Shown here in pieces: positions 16,903 to 25,592 of a stretch of DNA of 64,000 bases; the stretch's first letter is position 1; the number at the start of each line of letters is the position of its first letter. Origin of the DNA: Persephonella sp. (GTDB lineage: Bacteria; Aquificota; Aquificia; Aquificales; Hydrogenothermaceae); contig JALSNI010000058.1 of NCBI GenBank assembly GCA_026987075.1, positions 1 to 64,000 of the forward strand, written 5' to 3'. The notes beneath the pieces were generated by a model. That model was not told where the DNA came from, made no database searches, and was given only the letters and a program-made list of their open reading frames with translations. Made by a program: the position numbers and the translations under genes.

Positions 16903-17395
16903 GATAGCTACAGTGCTGGCTTTTGTATATGTTTTTGTGTTTCCCTCTTATGGAAAAATGGATGATGTGGAGGAGATAAAAAATGTAGTGAAGATGTATA
17001 ACAGGATAGTTATTGAGGAGAGCAAAAACGATAGACACAGGGATATAAGAACATTTATCAAAATGATGGAAGAAATAGCAACACATGATATTGCAAGAAA
17101 GCTGTACATATGGATTCAGTCATGGCATGAGAATGGTCTTTTTATGAATGCCAGACTGGAAAATTTAAGCTTTGAACAGGTAGATATTAAAGATGGAAAA
17201 GCTGAAGTTACAACGAAAGAGAACTGGATTTACAATTATTTTGACAGAAGGATTGGCAAGGAAGTTCTTTCAGACAGAGAGATTTTCTATAGGGTAAAAT
17301 ACACCCTCAAGAAAGTTAAAAATAGATGGCTTTTGTTCCGTATTAAGGTTCTTGAAGAAAAACAGAAAAAAACTAATCAGGAGGAAAAAAGATGA
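16886..17395 (+). CDS. Exported NTF2/SnoaL-like small protein
   Basis: A 169-residue protein starting at ATG 16886, chosen because it gives a proper signal peptide (MIHIRKIATVLAFVYVF..., to about residue 23) and has the ribosome site GCAGGAGG; an in-frame ATG at 16826 would add 20 uncharacteristic residues. The rest, a helical front half then alternating strands ending RWLLFRIKVLEE, resembles the NTF2-like or IMS-type fold, but I cannot assign a family with certainty. It overlaps the 12-haem gene by 17 bases and the monohaem gene by four. Confidence 0.7.
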   Translation: MIHIRKIATVLAFVYVFVFPSYGKMDDVEEIKNVVKMYNRIVIEESKNDRHRDIRTFIKMMEEIATHDIARKLYIWIQSWHENGLFMNARLENLSFEQVDIKDGKAEVTTKENWIYNYFDRRIGKEVLSDREIFYRVKYTLKKVKNRWLLFRIKVLEEKQKKTNQEEKR

Positions 17396-17709
17396 AAAAA
17401 GTAGCAGGATTAGTAGCACTGATGTTATCGTTTACAACTTCTTATGCAGTTGACGGAAAGGAAATTTTTGAAAAAAATCAGTGTCCTATTTGCCACAAAG
17501 AAACAAAAGATGCTATAGGACCGTCTCTCAAAACAATAGCAGAGTTTTATAAAAATAATCCAAAACAGTTAAAGCAGTTTCTCCTGGGACAAGCAGACCC
17601 TATAGTATGGCCTGATAGATTTAATATGATGAAAACCCAGATGGGAAAGTTCAGAGCAATGAGCGAAGAAGAATTAGATGCTCTGATTAAGTTTATATTG
17701 AAACATTAA
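17392..17709 (+). CDS. Small monohaem class I cytochrome c
   Basis: A 105-residue exported protein: signal peptide about 1-19, one CPICH haem motif near residue 31, GPSL after it, and a Met in the KTQMGKF region as likely sixth ligand. This is the plan of small soluble class I cytochromes c that shuttle electrons in the periplasm. It is the last gene of the operon, its ATG overlapping the preceding stop (ATGA), and a terminator follows at once. It may pass electrons between the conduit and a terminal oxidase or other enzyme elsewhere. Confidence 0.9.
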   Translation: MKKVAGLVALMLSFTTSYAVDGKEIFEKNQCPICHKETKDAIGPSLKTIAEFYKNNPKQLKQFLLGQADPIVWPDRFNMMKTQMGKFRAMSEEELDALIKFILKH

Positions 17710-17730
17710 GGGGCAAAGGCCCCTTTTTTT
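17708..17730 (+). terminator. Rho-independent terminator of the OmcE-like operon
   Basis: AAGGGGC and GCCCCTT form a 7-bp stem with a 4-base loop, followed by a run of T. It starts at the monohaem stop codon, and its T run touches the stop of the convergent OmcE-like gene. Confidence 0.85.
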
Positions 17731-18463
17731 ATTTATCGTGACAAGCTCTACACAGATTACTGTTGTTGTTACCGTCACCAGATCTTAAAAATCTTGGAGC
17801 GTTTAGATGTGGGTTGTGGCAGGAGACACACTCTACTTTCCCATTTCTCAGTAAGTCTCCTATTGAAGGCCCCCCACTTCCATCAGGGTCACCAGAAACA
17901 TTCCATCCAGTTAAAGGTGTTGATGTAGGTTTCAAACTGGCAGGTGGGTTTGCATCATTACCCCTGTAAACAACTCCAATAGGGTGGTCATCTCTCAGGT
18001 CATAATTTCCGCCTGCACCGTTTTTACCCACTGCAAATGGAAATGGCATTCTCCATGGAGCTGTTGAACCTCTGTAGTTCAGGTAAGTTCCATTAGGGTC
18101 ATATCCTCCAGAACCAGGCATATTTATAACGACGTTAACACCAGAAACGCCGTCATGACAGGATAAACATGCTCTTGAAACATCTCCCGGCTGGTCAACT
18201 GTTGTTCCACCAGTTGTCTGTCCGCCACCGTAAACCTGAAATGTCACAGTAGTATCAATAGGTTTGTTCCACAGAGGAGCTCCTGTAAAATCACTATTTG
18301 AACCGTGAGGTGTATGGCAAAATACGCACACCTCGTTTGTTCCACCATTAGCAGGGTCACTGTAAGTAGACAGGTTGTGAACTGTTGCCCTGATGTCCTC
18401 TGTTGCTGCAATTGAAATTCCTGCAAAAACCAATGTTGCAAGTCCTGCTGCTAAAGTTCTCAT
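17729..18463 (-). CDS. Second OmcE-like tetrahaem cytochrome, candidate nanowire subunit
   Basis: A 244-residue exported protein (signal peptide about 1-20). Four CXXCH motifs (CVFCH, CLSCH, CVSCH, CRACH) and again exactly eight His in the whole protein: VHNLS, CHTPHG, DHPIG and CHNPH supply the four distal ligands. The segment from CHTPHGSN to CLSCHDGV is nearly identical to the copy at 7010, while the loop before DHPIG differs, as expected if the conserved part packs against neighbouring subunits. It has its own likely promoter and lies downstream of ccsBA on the same strand. Confidence 0.85.
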   Translation of the reverse strand: MRTLAAGLATLVFAGISIAATEDIRATVHNLSTYSDPANGGTNEVCVFCHTPHGSNSDFTGAPLWNKPIDTTVTFQVYGGGQTTGGTTVDQPGDVSRACLSCHDGVSGVNVVINMPGSGGYDPNGTYLNYRGSTAPWRMPFPFAVGKNGAGGNYDLRDDHPIGVVYRGNDANPPASLKPTSTPLTGWNVSGDPDGSGGPSIGDLLRNGKVECVSCHNPHLNAPRFLRSGDGNNNSNLCRACHDK

Positions 18464-18534
18464 AATCCTACCCCCAATATAGAAAATATATACCCCATAA
18501 AAAATATACTATATATACTCCCACCCCTAAAGTA

Positions 18535-18563
18535 AATTTATAAAAGATTTTTTTAAAAGTCAA
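18535..18563 (-). promoter_or_regulatory. Probable promoter of the second OmcE-like gene
   Basis: On the minus strand TTGACT (18563-18558) is followed at 15-17 bases by overlapping -10 candidates (TATAAA, ATAAAT, TAAATT; 18542-18535). The leader of about 70 bases is rich in G runs and TATATA, and ends with a GGGGGTAGG ribosome-site-like block before the ATG at 18463. Confidence 0.4.
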
Positions 18564-18584
18564 TACCTTACTCCAATTTTGCTG

Positions 18585-21500
18585 TTAACTACTTAGTTTT
18601 CTATTTCTGTATGCTAAAATAATCAACAGTCCTATTGTTCCTAATGCCCAGTAAACCCATGTTGGGATAGGTATAGGGTCACCAGCTGCATACGAATGTA
18701 GTCCAGATAAATAATAATTAACGCCGAAGTATGTCATCAGTATAGAAAAATATCCTAAAACAGAGAACACAGCCATTTTATAGTGGGAATACCAGTTTTT
18801 AATATATTTCAGGTGAACTATAGCGGCATAAACTAATACTGAAACGGCTGTCCATGTTTCTTTAGGGTCCCATCCCCAGTATCTTCCCCAAGATTCATTA
18901 GCCCATACAGCACCAAGGAAGTTTCCTACAATAATGAGAGATAAACCAATTATCAGTGAAAGCTCACCAATTTTTATTGCTTCTTTTATTCCGTTTTCCA
19001 GTCTTATGACCCTTTCTTGACCCAGTAATTTTTCGTATTTTATGGCAAAGAATATAAGTGTCAGCAGTCCCAAAATACCTGCAAGACCTAAAAATCCGTA
19101 ACTTGCTGTAAGTACAGAAACGTGGAGAAGTAGCCAGTAGGACTTTAAAACAGGGACAACAGTTGTTATCTGTGGGTCAAGCCATCCTAAGTGGGCAGCA
19201 AACAGGAATACTCCTGCAAACATTCCAACAGAAGCCAGAACAAATGGGGATTTTCTTGCAAACACTATCCCTGCAAGTGCAACAGCCCACGATATAAAAA
19301 GCATTGATTCATATGCATCTGTCCACGGAGCATGGTCTGCAACATACCATCTAAGCCCCAGTCCAAAAGTATGGATAAGGAATAAAACAAAAAGCATAAG
19401 GACAAGTAGATTGAAGGATAGTTTTAAAAATCTGGACTGATTTTTAAAAATTTGAACAAATATAAGAGCTATAGACAGAATACCTACAAGAAAATAAAGA
19501 GGAGTAAGTCTTTCAAATACAAGGAGTTTATTATACAGTATTTCTGCTTTCAATCGTGTTTCTGAAGGAAGAACTTTGTATCCGTATTTCTTCTGGAAAT
19601 CTTTAATACTTTCAATTGCCATGTTTGCAGAGCTCCAGTCTCCTTCCTGCAGACCTTTCTGGACGCCGTGTATGTATTTTGAGAGTATTGCAGCAACTTC
19701 TTCTTTTTGTCTTTGGGGAAACTTGTTTAGTGCATCTCGGGGACCATACCATGTGTTGTTTGGGTCATTTTCTTTAGGGAAAATTCTTAGTATCTCACCT
19801 GTAAATGCTAAATACATTATGTAAAGTTTCTCATCAAGTTTTAAAATTTCCTTTTCAAACTGATTTCTGTTGGCAGGGTCTTTCCTTCTTGCCCCTTCCA
19901 CTGCTTGGGCTAATTTGTACATTCCTTTTTCATCGTATGCGTCAATAAATGCTATGTATTTTTCATCTAAGGGGACTCCTAACATTTTTTTAATTGCAGG
20001 ATGCTTAATTTTTATGATTTTTACATACTGCCATGGTCCCGGCATAAGGAACATACCTAAAACAATCTGGTTGTGTGTTAATCCAATTGCAGAATCGCTT
20101 CCGTGTATTTTGTTTACAACCTCTAACGATAATGTATCAAATGGCTTTATTCTCCCATCTCCACTTTGAACAGGGATTGTTCCAAATTTTTCTGCATGGT
20201 TTTTGTCAATCTTTTTTACTGTTTTCAGTATCTCTTCTATGTTAGGTTTCGGTGGAACTACCTGTTTCTGAGAACTTTCTTGAGACATTCCTGGATACGC
20301 GGAGGCACTGTAGAAAAATCCTAACAAAAAGATAACCAGTAGTATAGATTTTATGTTATTTTGGCTGTTGTTTAACATTTTGAGCGTCCTCCCAAATCTG
20401 CTAAATGGATTTAATAGGTTCAAAACAAGTCCTAATGCGAGAAGAGTATATCCTATATAGGTGGGTATTACTCCTGGGTCATGGTTTACAGATAAAACTG
20501 TTCCAAGCTCGTCTGGGTCGTAAGAGGATTGGAAGAATTTGTAGCCTCCATAAACGAGAGGATGATTCATATGTATGTTGTATTCAAACTCTTTGCCGTT
20601 TTTAGGGTCTTTCACAATAACATGACTTTCGTATGAAGAAGGTTTGTTAGAACCGGGATACTTTCTCATTACAAAGTCTTTTAAATACAGACTGAATGGA
20701 AGTGTTATAACCTTTGCTCCCCACTCTAATTTGATGTCAAGATTTTTTAGTTTTATCTCTGTAGGTATTCCCGGTGTGCTTCCTCCTCTTCCCAGTAAAA
20801 CTACTTCTTTTTTTTCTCCGTCGTATCCTACTTCAACAAATAGGGCAGATAAAACTGTTGAGTTCTGGAGCACTTTTTTGTCCCGTGGGAGAGGAACAAC
20901 TATTTCTTTTCCTTTAGGAACTGCCTGTCTTACAACAAAGTTTAGCCCTCCTACAGAGTATAATGTTCTTACATTTAAGGGATATTCGTTTCCTGCTTTG
21001 ATTTGTCCCCGGGACTGGTCAGCCATTCTCATCCACATAACAGGGAGGTTAGATAGCAGATAAAATTTTCCATCTTTTACATAGAAGAACACAAAATCTT
21101 TTCCTTCTAACTTTTTTCTAAACTTTTCTGGATTTTCAAATATAAATACAAAACTACCAAAATCTTCTACAGACCCTTCTTTCATTGTTAGGTCTACACT
21201 GTCCATACCTGCTGAAGCTCTAAGGGTGATTATAGGTTTTCCATTAGGGTCTTCTTTTATCTCTGTTCTGACACCTTTTATGTAGTTTTTGTATTTTATT
21301 ATTAAAGGTTTTCCACTAATAGTTAAACGTTCTTCAAAATCGTTAAATCCTAAAGCTGAAAGAAGCAAAGGTTTTTCTAAGTAATATGATTTTTCACCAT
21401 CTTGAACTTTTACCTGTAAAAATGGGTCCCTTGAAAATATCTGATTTTGCTCTTGTTTTTCTCTTATATGCATCATTCCTTCGTATCCAAAGTATCTCGT

Positions 21501-21791
21501 TATGGCAGCCCCGATAAATATTACTATAAATGAAATGTGAAATATCAGGAGGGGTATTTTTTTAGGCTGCCACATTTTATATCTGAAAATGTTTCCTATA
21601 AGATTTATAACAAGTAATGTCATTATTGCTTCTAACCATTTTGAACCGTAAACGAGAGCATAAGCTGTTTCTCTTCCAAAGTCATTTTCTATAAATGTTG
21701 CTGTTCCTACGGCAGCTGCAAATATTAGCATCAGAACAACGGTAGTTTTCATTGAGAACAGTATATCTGAAACTTTCTTTACAAACTTCAT
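18585..21791 (-). CDS. ccsBA: CcsBA cytochrome c synthetase (ResB-ResC fusion)
   Basis: A 1068-residue membrane protein. The first part (to about residue 480) is ResB/CcsB-like with N-terminal membrane helices and a large periplasmic loop. The last part is CcsA-like, with DHAPWTDAYES, LHVSV and the haem-binding WWD motif WGRYWGWDPKETW. Such fusions export haem and attach it to CXXCH motifs in type II (system II) maturation, as in Wolinella and Helicobacter. Its position next to more than 60 haem sites fits. CcdA and a TlpA-like protein of the same pathway are at 24738-26065. Confidence 0.95.
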   Translation of the reverse strand: MKFVKKVSDILFSMKTTVVLMLIFAAAVGTATFIENDFGRETAYALVYGSKWLEAIMTLLVINLIGNIFRYKMWQPKKIPLLIFHISFIVIFIGAAITRYFGYEGMMHIREKQEQNQIFSRDPFLQVKVQDGEKSYYLEKPLLLSALGFNDFEERLTISGKPLIIKYKNYIKGVRTEIKEDPNGKPIITLRASAGMDSVDLTMKEGSVEDFGSFVFIFENPEKFRKKLEGKDFVFFYVKDGKFYLLSNLPVMWMRMADQSRGQIKAGNEYPLNVRTLYSVGGLNFVVRQAVPKGKEIVVPLPRDKKVLQNSTVLSALFVEVGYDGEKKEVVLLGRGGSTPGIPTEIKLKNLDIKLEWGAKVITLPFSLYLKDFVMRKYPGSNKPSSYESHVIVKDPKNGKEFEYNIHMNHPLVYGGYKFFQSSYDPDELGTVLSVNHDPGVIPTYIGYTLLALGLVLNLLNPFSRFGRTLKMLNNSQNNIKSILLVIFLLGFFYSASAYPGMSQESSQKQVVPPKPNIEEILKTVKKIDKNHAEKFGTIPVQSGDGRIKPFDTLSLEVVNKIHGSDSAIGLTHNQIVLGMFLMPGPWQYVKIIKIKHPAIKKMLGVPLDEKYIAFIDAYDEKGMYKLAQAVEGARRKDPANRNQFEKEILKLDEKLYIMYLAFTGEILRIFPKENDPNNTWYGPRDALNKFPQRQKEEVAAILSKYIHGVQKGLQEGDWSSANMAIESIKDFQKKYGYKVLPSETRLKAEILYNKLLVFERLTPLYFLVGILSIALIFVQIFKNQSRFLKLSFNLLVLMLFVLFLIHTFGLGLRWYVADHAPWTDAYESMLFISWAVALAGIVFARKSPFVLASVGMFAGVFLFAAHLGWLDPQITTVVPVLKSYWLLLHVSVLTASYGFLGLAGILGLLTLIFFAIKYEKLLGQERVIRLENGIKEAIKIGELSLIIGLSLIIVGNFLGAVWANESWGRYWGWDPKETWTAVSVLVYAAIVHLKYIKNWYSHYKMAVFSVLGYFSILMTYFGVNYYLSGLHSYAAGDPIPIPTWVYWALGTIGLLIILAYRNRKLSS

Positions 21792-22011
21792 AAACAGCCT
21801 CCACTTTTAATAGTTTTTAAATGGCAATATATGTTATGATTTTAAATAATAAACATAATACTACTAATATTGTAAAAATGGGAGTATTTTCAACAGTAAT
21901 TATTACTGATAATTTAAAGTTTCAGGTAAATCAATCACTTGCTTTGTATTGAAAGTTTCCTTCAATTTGATTCTATTTTTTAATAACAAGAAATAAGCAT
22001 ATTGTAATATT

Positions 22012-22039
22012 TTGACTTATGTAATAAGCGTTATATAAT
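22012..22039 (+). promoter_or_regulatory. Promoter of the molybdate transport operon
   Basis: TTGACT (22012-22017), a 16-base spacer, and a perfect TATAAT (22034-22039). The -10 box lies inside the inverted repeat at 22026-22055, so a protein bound there would block transcription. The start site would be near 22046, with a short leader to the ATG at 22066. Confidence 0.65.
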
Positions 22040-22055
22040 ATAAACAATAACGCTT
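22026..22055. promoter_or_regulatory. ModE-like operator
   Basis: A perfect 9-bp inverted repeat, AAGCGTTAT (22026-22034) and ATAACGCTT (22047-22055), 12 bases apart. The core CGTTAT-N12-ATAACG has the same half-sites and spacing as the E. coli modA operator bound by molybdate-loaded ModE. It covers the -10 box of the mod promoter, the position expected for repression when molybdate is plentiful. No modE gene is in the window. Confidence 0.65.
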
Positions 22056-22065
22056 GAGGTGAAAA

Positions 22066-22794
22066 ATGAGATATCTTTTTATTTTTTTGATAGTTTTCAC
22101 CGTTTCTTACGGAGAAACTATTAAAATCGCAGCAGCAGCTAACGTTCAGTATCCATTGAGAGAGCTTATTACTTTATTTAGAATAAAGTATCCTGAAGTC
22201 CGTATTGTTACTGTCATTTCATCTTCAGGAAAGTTGACAGCACAGATAGAAAGGGGAGCTCCTTATCACATATTTATGTCAGCAGACATGAAGTATCCAG
22301 AGTATTTATACAAAAAAGGGTTAACTGCTTCTAAACCTCAGGTTTATGCTAAAGGGATTTTAGTTTTGTGGAGTATGAAAGATATCCCATTAAAACAAAA
22401 AGGAATAAAAGTTTTATTGGAAGATTTCATTAAAAAAGTATCTATCCCAAATCCTAACACTGCCCCCTATGGGAGAGAAGCTATTAAAGCTTTAAAGCAT
22501 TACAACATCTATAAAAAGATAAAGAGAAAGCTTGTTTATGGAGAAAGTGTTTCCCAGTCTACCCAGTATATATACAAAAAATTAGTGGATGTAGGTTTTA
22601 CCTCCAAATCTGTCGTTATTTATATGAAGAACAAAGGTGTATGGATACCGATAGATAAAAAAGCTTATAGTCCTATCAAACAAGGAATTGTTTTACTTAA
22701 GAATGCTAAAAATAATCCTTATGCTGTAAAGTTTATAGAGTTTTTGTTTTCTAAAGAGGGGAGAAAAGTTCTAAAAAAGTATGGATATGAGTAG
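22066..22794 (+). CDS. modA: Molybdate ABC transporter, substrate-binding protein
   Basis: A 242-residue exported protein with a signal peptide of about 16 residues (ends SYG). The start of the mature part, IKIAAAANVQYPLRELI, and SSGKLTAQIERGAPYHIFMSAD are the ModA signature regions that bind the oxyanion. It captures molybdate or tungstate in the periplasm and delivers it to ModB. First gene of modA-dimop-modB-modC, directly behind a ModE-like operator, so repression by molybdate is likely. Confidence 0.95.
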   Translation: MRYLFIFLIVFTVSYGETIKIAAAANVQYPLRELITLFRIKYPEVRIVTVISSSGKLTAQIERGAPYHIFMSADMKYPEYLYKKGLTASKPQVYAKGILVLWSMKDIPLKQKGIKVLLEDFIKKVSIPNPNTAPYGREAIKALKHYNIYKKIKRKLVYGESVSQSTQYIYKKLVDVGFTSKSVVIYMKNKGVWIPIDKKAYSPIKQGIVLLKNAKNNPYAVKFIEFLFSKEGRKVLKKYGYE

Positions 22795-23205
22795 ATGAAT
22801 AAAATTGCAGGGAAAATAAAGTATATAGAGAGTTCTGATAGTATATCACTGCTCGAGATAGATACAGAAATAGGTGGTATGTGTGCAGTTGTAGTAGAAA
22901 CTTCAGAAACAGCAGGATATTTAAAAATTGGAAGGGAAGTTTATGTTCTGTTTAAAGAGATAGAAGTTTCTATAGGTAAAAATATATCTGGTATGCTTAG
23001 TATGAGGAATAAAATACCATGCACTGTAAAAGAGATAAAAAAAGGAAAAGTTCTTACCAGATTAATTTTAAAGTGTAGAAGCAAAACTATAAAGTCTGTA
23101 ATAACAACAAAATCAGCAAATGAAATGAATGTCAATGTTGGAGATGAGGTGATAGCTTTTATTAAGACAAATGAGATAACTCTTATGGAGAAAAGTGATG
23201 GATAA
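22795..23205 (+). CDS. Di-Mop (TOBE) molybdate-binding protein
   Basis: A 136-residue cytoplasmic protein made of two Mop/TOBE-like repeats (about 1-68 and 70-136), each ending in a VGxEVY/IAFIKTNEIT-type strand. Such small proteins bind molybdate at subunit interfaces and act as molybdenum stores or sensors; the same fold is found at the C-terminus of ModC and ModE. Its ATG follows the modA stop without a gap and its end overlaps modB, so it is translated with the transporter. It has no DNA-binding domain, so it is not ModE itself. Confidence 0.8.
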   Translation: MNKIAGKIKYIESSDSISLLEIDTEIGGMCAVVVETSETAGYLKIGREVYVLFKEIEVSIGKNISGMLSMRNKIPCTVKEIKKGKVLTRLILKCRSKTIKSVITTKSANEMNVNVGDEVIAFIKTNEITLMEKSDG

Positions 23206-23878
23206 TCAGTTTATAGAAACACTGTTTCTAACGTTGAAACTTGCTGTAATAACAACGGTTATCCTTCTGATAATAGGTGTTCCCGTTGCTTACTTTTTGT
23301 CATACAGGGACTTTAAACTTAAACCTGTGATTGATACAGTCGTGAGCCTTCCACTTGTCCTGCCACCTACAGTTTTGGGGTTTTATTTTATACTCTTTTT
23401 TAGTCCTGACAGTTTTTTCGGAAAGATACTTGATGAGATGTTTGGATTGAAAGTAATTTTTACTTTTGAAGGGCTTGTTTTAGGGTCTGTGATTTATAGT
23501 TTGCCTTTTATGGTTCATCCTCTACAGTCCGGGTTTCAATCTATTAATAGGAATATAATAGAGGCTTCTTATACTTTAGGTAAAGGAAAAATAGAAACAC
23601 TGTTTAAAGTGTTAATCCCTAATATGAAACATTCTCTACTGACAGGTATTGTTCTTACCTTTGCTCACACTATTGGAGAGTTTGGAGTAGTTCTGATGAT
23701 TGGAGGTTCTATTCCGGGAGAGACAAAGGTTGCTTCTATTGCTATATATGAGGAAGTAGAAGCCCTTAATTATGATAAAGCCAATATGTATGCATTGTTC
23801 CTGTTTGCTATTACCTTTATAATTCTTCTCTTTGTTTACACCCTTAACAGAAAATTTATAAGAGCGCAGAACTTATGA
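23198..23878 (+). CDS. modB: Molybdate ABC transporter, permease
   Basis: A 226-residue membrane protein with about five to six membrane helices and the permease loop EASYTLGKGKIETLFKVLIP that docks the ATPase. ModB proteins form the molybdate channel. I prefer the ATG at 23198 (GGAG seven bases upstream); a GTG at 23195 would add one residue. It overlaps the di-Mop gene and its stop overlaps the modC start. Confidence 0.95.
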   Translation: MDNQFIETLFLTLKLAVITTVILLIIGVPVAYFLSYRDFKLKPVIDTVVSLPLVLPPTVLGFYFILFFSPDSFFGKILDEMFGLKVIFTFEGLVLGSVIYSLPFMVHPLQSGFQSINRNIIEASYTLGKGKIETLFKVLIPNMKHSLLTGIVLTFAHTIGEFGVVLMIGGSIPGETKVASIAIYEEVEALNYDKANMYALFLFAITFIILLFVYTLNRKFIRAQNL

Positions 23879-24741
23879 AAATAAAGATAAAAAAAATACT
23901 CAAAGGTAAAAAGGGAAATTTTTCTTTAGACATAAACATATCAACAAAAGATAACACTGTGATTACAATATTTGGGAAATCTGGAAGTGGAAAAACTACT
24001 TTACTCAGAGCAATTGCAGGTCTGTTGCAACCTGATAAAGGTTACATAGAAGTAGATGGAAAGGTATGGTTTGACAGCAGTAAAAACATAAATCTACCTC
24101 CCCAGAAAAGGAAAGTAGGTTTTGTATTTCAAGATTATGCTCTGTTTCCAAACATGACAGTAGAAGAAAACATTGCATTTGGTATGGAAAAAAAGGATAC
24201 TTCATTTTTAGAGTATTTGCTTGAACTGGTTTCTTTGGAAGAGTTAAGGGACAGGAAACCCCACACATTATCTGGAGGTCAAAAACAGAGAGTTGCTCTT
24301 GCAAGAGCATTAGCGAGAAAACCAGACATTCTTCTTCTTGACGAGCCTCTCTCTGCTTTAGATTACGAGACTCGCAAAGGATTACAGGATGAATTGTTAA
24401 AGATTCACAGAGAGTTTGGTCTTACAACAGTTATAGTAAGTCACGATTTTTCAGAGGTTTTCCGTCTATCTGAGTTTGTTTTCGTGATAGATAAAGGTAA
24501 AGTAATTAAAAAAGGGAAACCTGAAGAAATATTTATTCAGGAGAGAATCAGTGGGAAGGTAAAGTTTTCTGGAACTGTGCTGTCTATTGAAGAAGATGAA
24601 ACCGTTTTTATAGTGTCAGTTTTGATAGGAAATAACGTAGTAAAAGTTATTGCCGACCCTGAAGAAGTAGAAGGTCTAAAGAAAGGTGATAATGTTATTG
24701 TTGCAACAAAAGCCTTTAGTCCTTTTATCCTTAAGGTTTAA
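23875..24741 (+). CDS. modC: Molybdate ABC transporter, ATPase
   Basis: A 288-residue ABC ATPase. Walker A GKSGSGKTT (about residue 35), signature LSGGQKQR, Walker B ILLLDEPLS and the switch His in VSHD are all present. The C-terminal 65 residues form a Mop/TOBE domain, as in ModC proteins where it senses molybdate. It powers import through ModB. Its last codon overlaps the convergent ccdA stop (24738-24741), so the two operons share their end without a separate terminator. Confidence 0.95.
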   Translation: MKIKIKKILKGKKGNFSLDINISTKDNTVITIFGKSGSGKTTLLRAIAGLLQPDKGYIEVDGKVWFDSSKNINLPPQKRKVGFVFQDYALFPNMTVEENIAFGMEKKDTSFLEYLLELVSLEELRDRKPHTLSGGQKQRVALARALARKPDILLLDEPLSALDYETRKGLQDELLKIHREFGLTTVIVSHDFSEVFRLSEFVFVIDKGKVIKKGKPEEIFIQERISGKVKFSGTVLSIEEDETVFIVSVLIGNNVVKVIADPEEVEGLKKGDNVIVATKAFSPFILKV

Positions 24742-25592
24742 AGAAATAATGCTGACAGTTTTTCAAGACTACCTGTTAAAAGTAAAATACCTACAAATAT
24801 AAGTAAAAGTCCTCCAGTAATTTCAATAAGAAGGAAGTATTTCCTCATAAAGTTAAAAAATCTGAAAAACTGATTTATCGCCATTGCCGTTAATATAAAC
24901 GGTATACCTAAACCCATAGAAAACGCAAACAGTAATGTTATTCCCTGAGATACTGTTTCTTGTTGCGATGCATATAAAAGTATTGCTCCTAAAACAGGAC
25001 CTATACACGGAGACCACCCAAACGCAAAAGCAATCCCTATAATAAAGGCTCCTACTATTCCAGCTGGTTTTTTCTTTATCTCTGTAGTTTTCTGCTGATA
25101 CAGAATTTTGTAAAAACCTGAAAAATAGAACAGTAAGAGAGCTACTCCTATTACAGGAAGTAATATTAGGTCATTTAACATGTCCTTTGTTATTCCTATG
25201 CTAATGCCATATATAACCACAGATATACCAAATATGATAAATAGCCACTGTTTAGCCTTTTGAGATTGAAACACTCCTGTAAAATGAACACCAAGGAGTA
25301 TAACAAGAACAGCTGCAACCTTGGATATTATGTATTTGTATTCTTGGAGAAGCTGTCCTACAAAAGTGGATGCAGCTCCTAAAGCTGTAAATACAATAGA
25401 AAAGCCAATAACAAAAGCAACTGCTGAATATACCACTTTCCAGTCTATTTTACTCTTTTCTTCCTGGGCTGTCTGGGCAGTTACACCTGATATGTATGCT
25501 ATGTAACCTGGTATTATAGGTAAAACACAGGGTGATAAAAAGGCTATTATACCTGCTAAAAATGCTGTTCCAATAGATACAGATTCTATCAT
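24738..25592 (-). CDS. ccdA: CcdA-type thiol-disulfide electron carrier
   Basis: A 284-residue membrane protein with the two conserved cysteine regions SPCVLPIIPGY (near residue 21) and FGWSPCIGPVLGA. CcdA moves reducing equivalents from cytoplasmic thioredoxin to periplasmic thiol proteins, keeping CXXCH cysteines reduced for haem attachment. It is longer than typical CcdA (about 220-240) because of extra residues in the middle. It overlaps the TlpA-like gene by four bases (ATGA); together with CcsBA they complete type II maturation. Confidence 0.93.
   Translation of the reverse strand: MIESVSIGTAFLAGIIAFLSPCVLPIIPGYIAYISGVTAQTAQEEKSKIDWKVVYSAVAFVIGFSIVFTALGAASTFVGQLLQEYKYIISKVAAVLVILLGVHFTGVFQSQKAKQWLFIIFGISVVIYGISIGITKDMLNDLILLPVIGVALLLFYFSGFYKILYQQKTTEIKKKPAGIVGAFIIGIAFAFGWSPCIGPVLGAILLYASQQETVSQGITLLFAFSMGLGIPFILTAMAINQFFRFFNFMRKYFLLIEITGGLLLIFVGILLLTGSLEKLSALFL

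Larger units (their letters stand above)
21792..22065. promoter_or_regulatory. Divergent intergenic region between ccsBA and mod operon
   Basis: 274 bases, AT-rich, without coding potential. The right end holds the mod promoter and operator described separately. No clear -35/-10 pair stands out for ccsBA on the minus strand. Confidence 0.5.

Noticed and set aside
994-18463. MtrCAB-type conduit
   Set aside because: No MtrA-like decahaem protein or MtrC-like surface lipoprotein cytochrome is recognisable, and the barrel has a SPOR domain. The OmcE-like and NHL genes point to a filament-type system instead.
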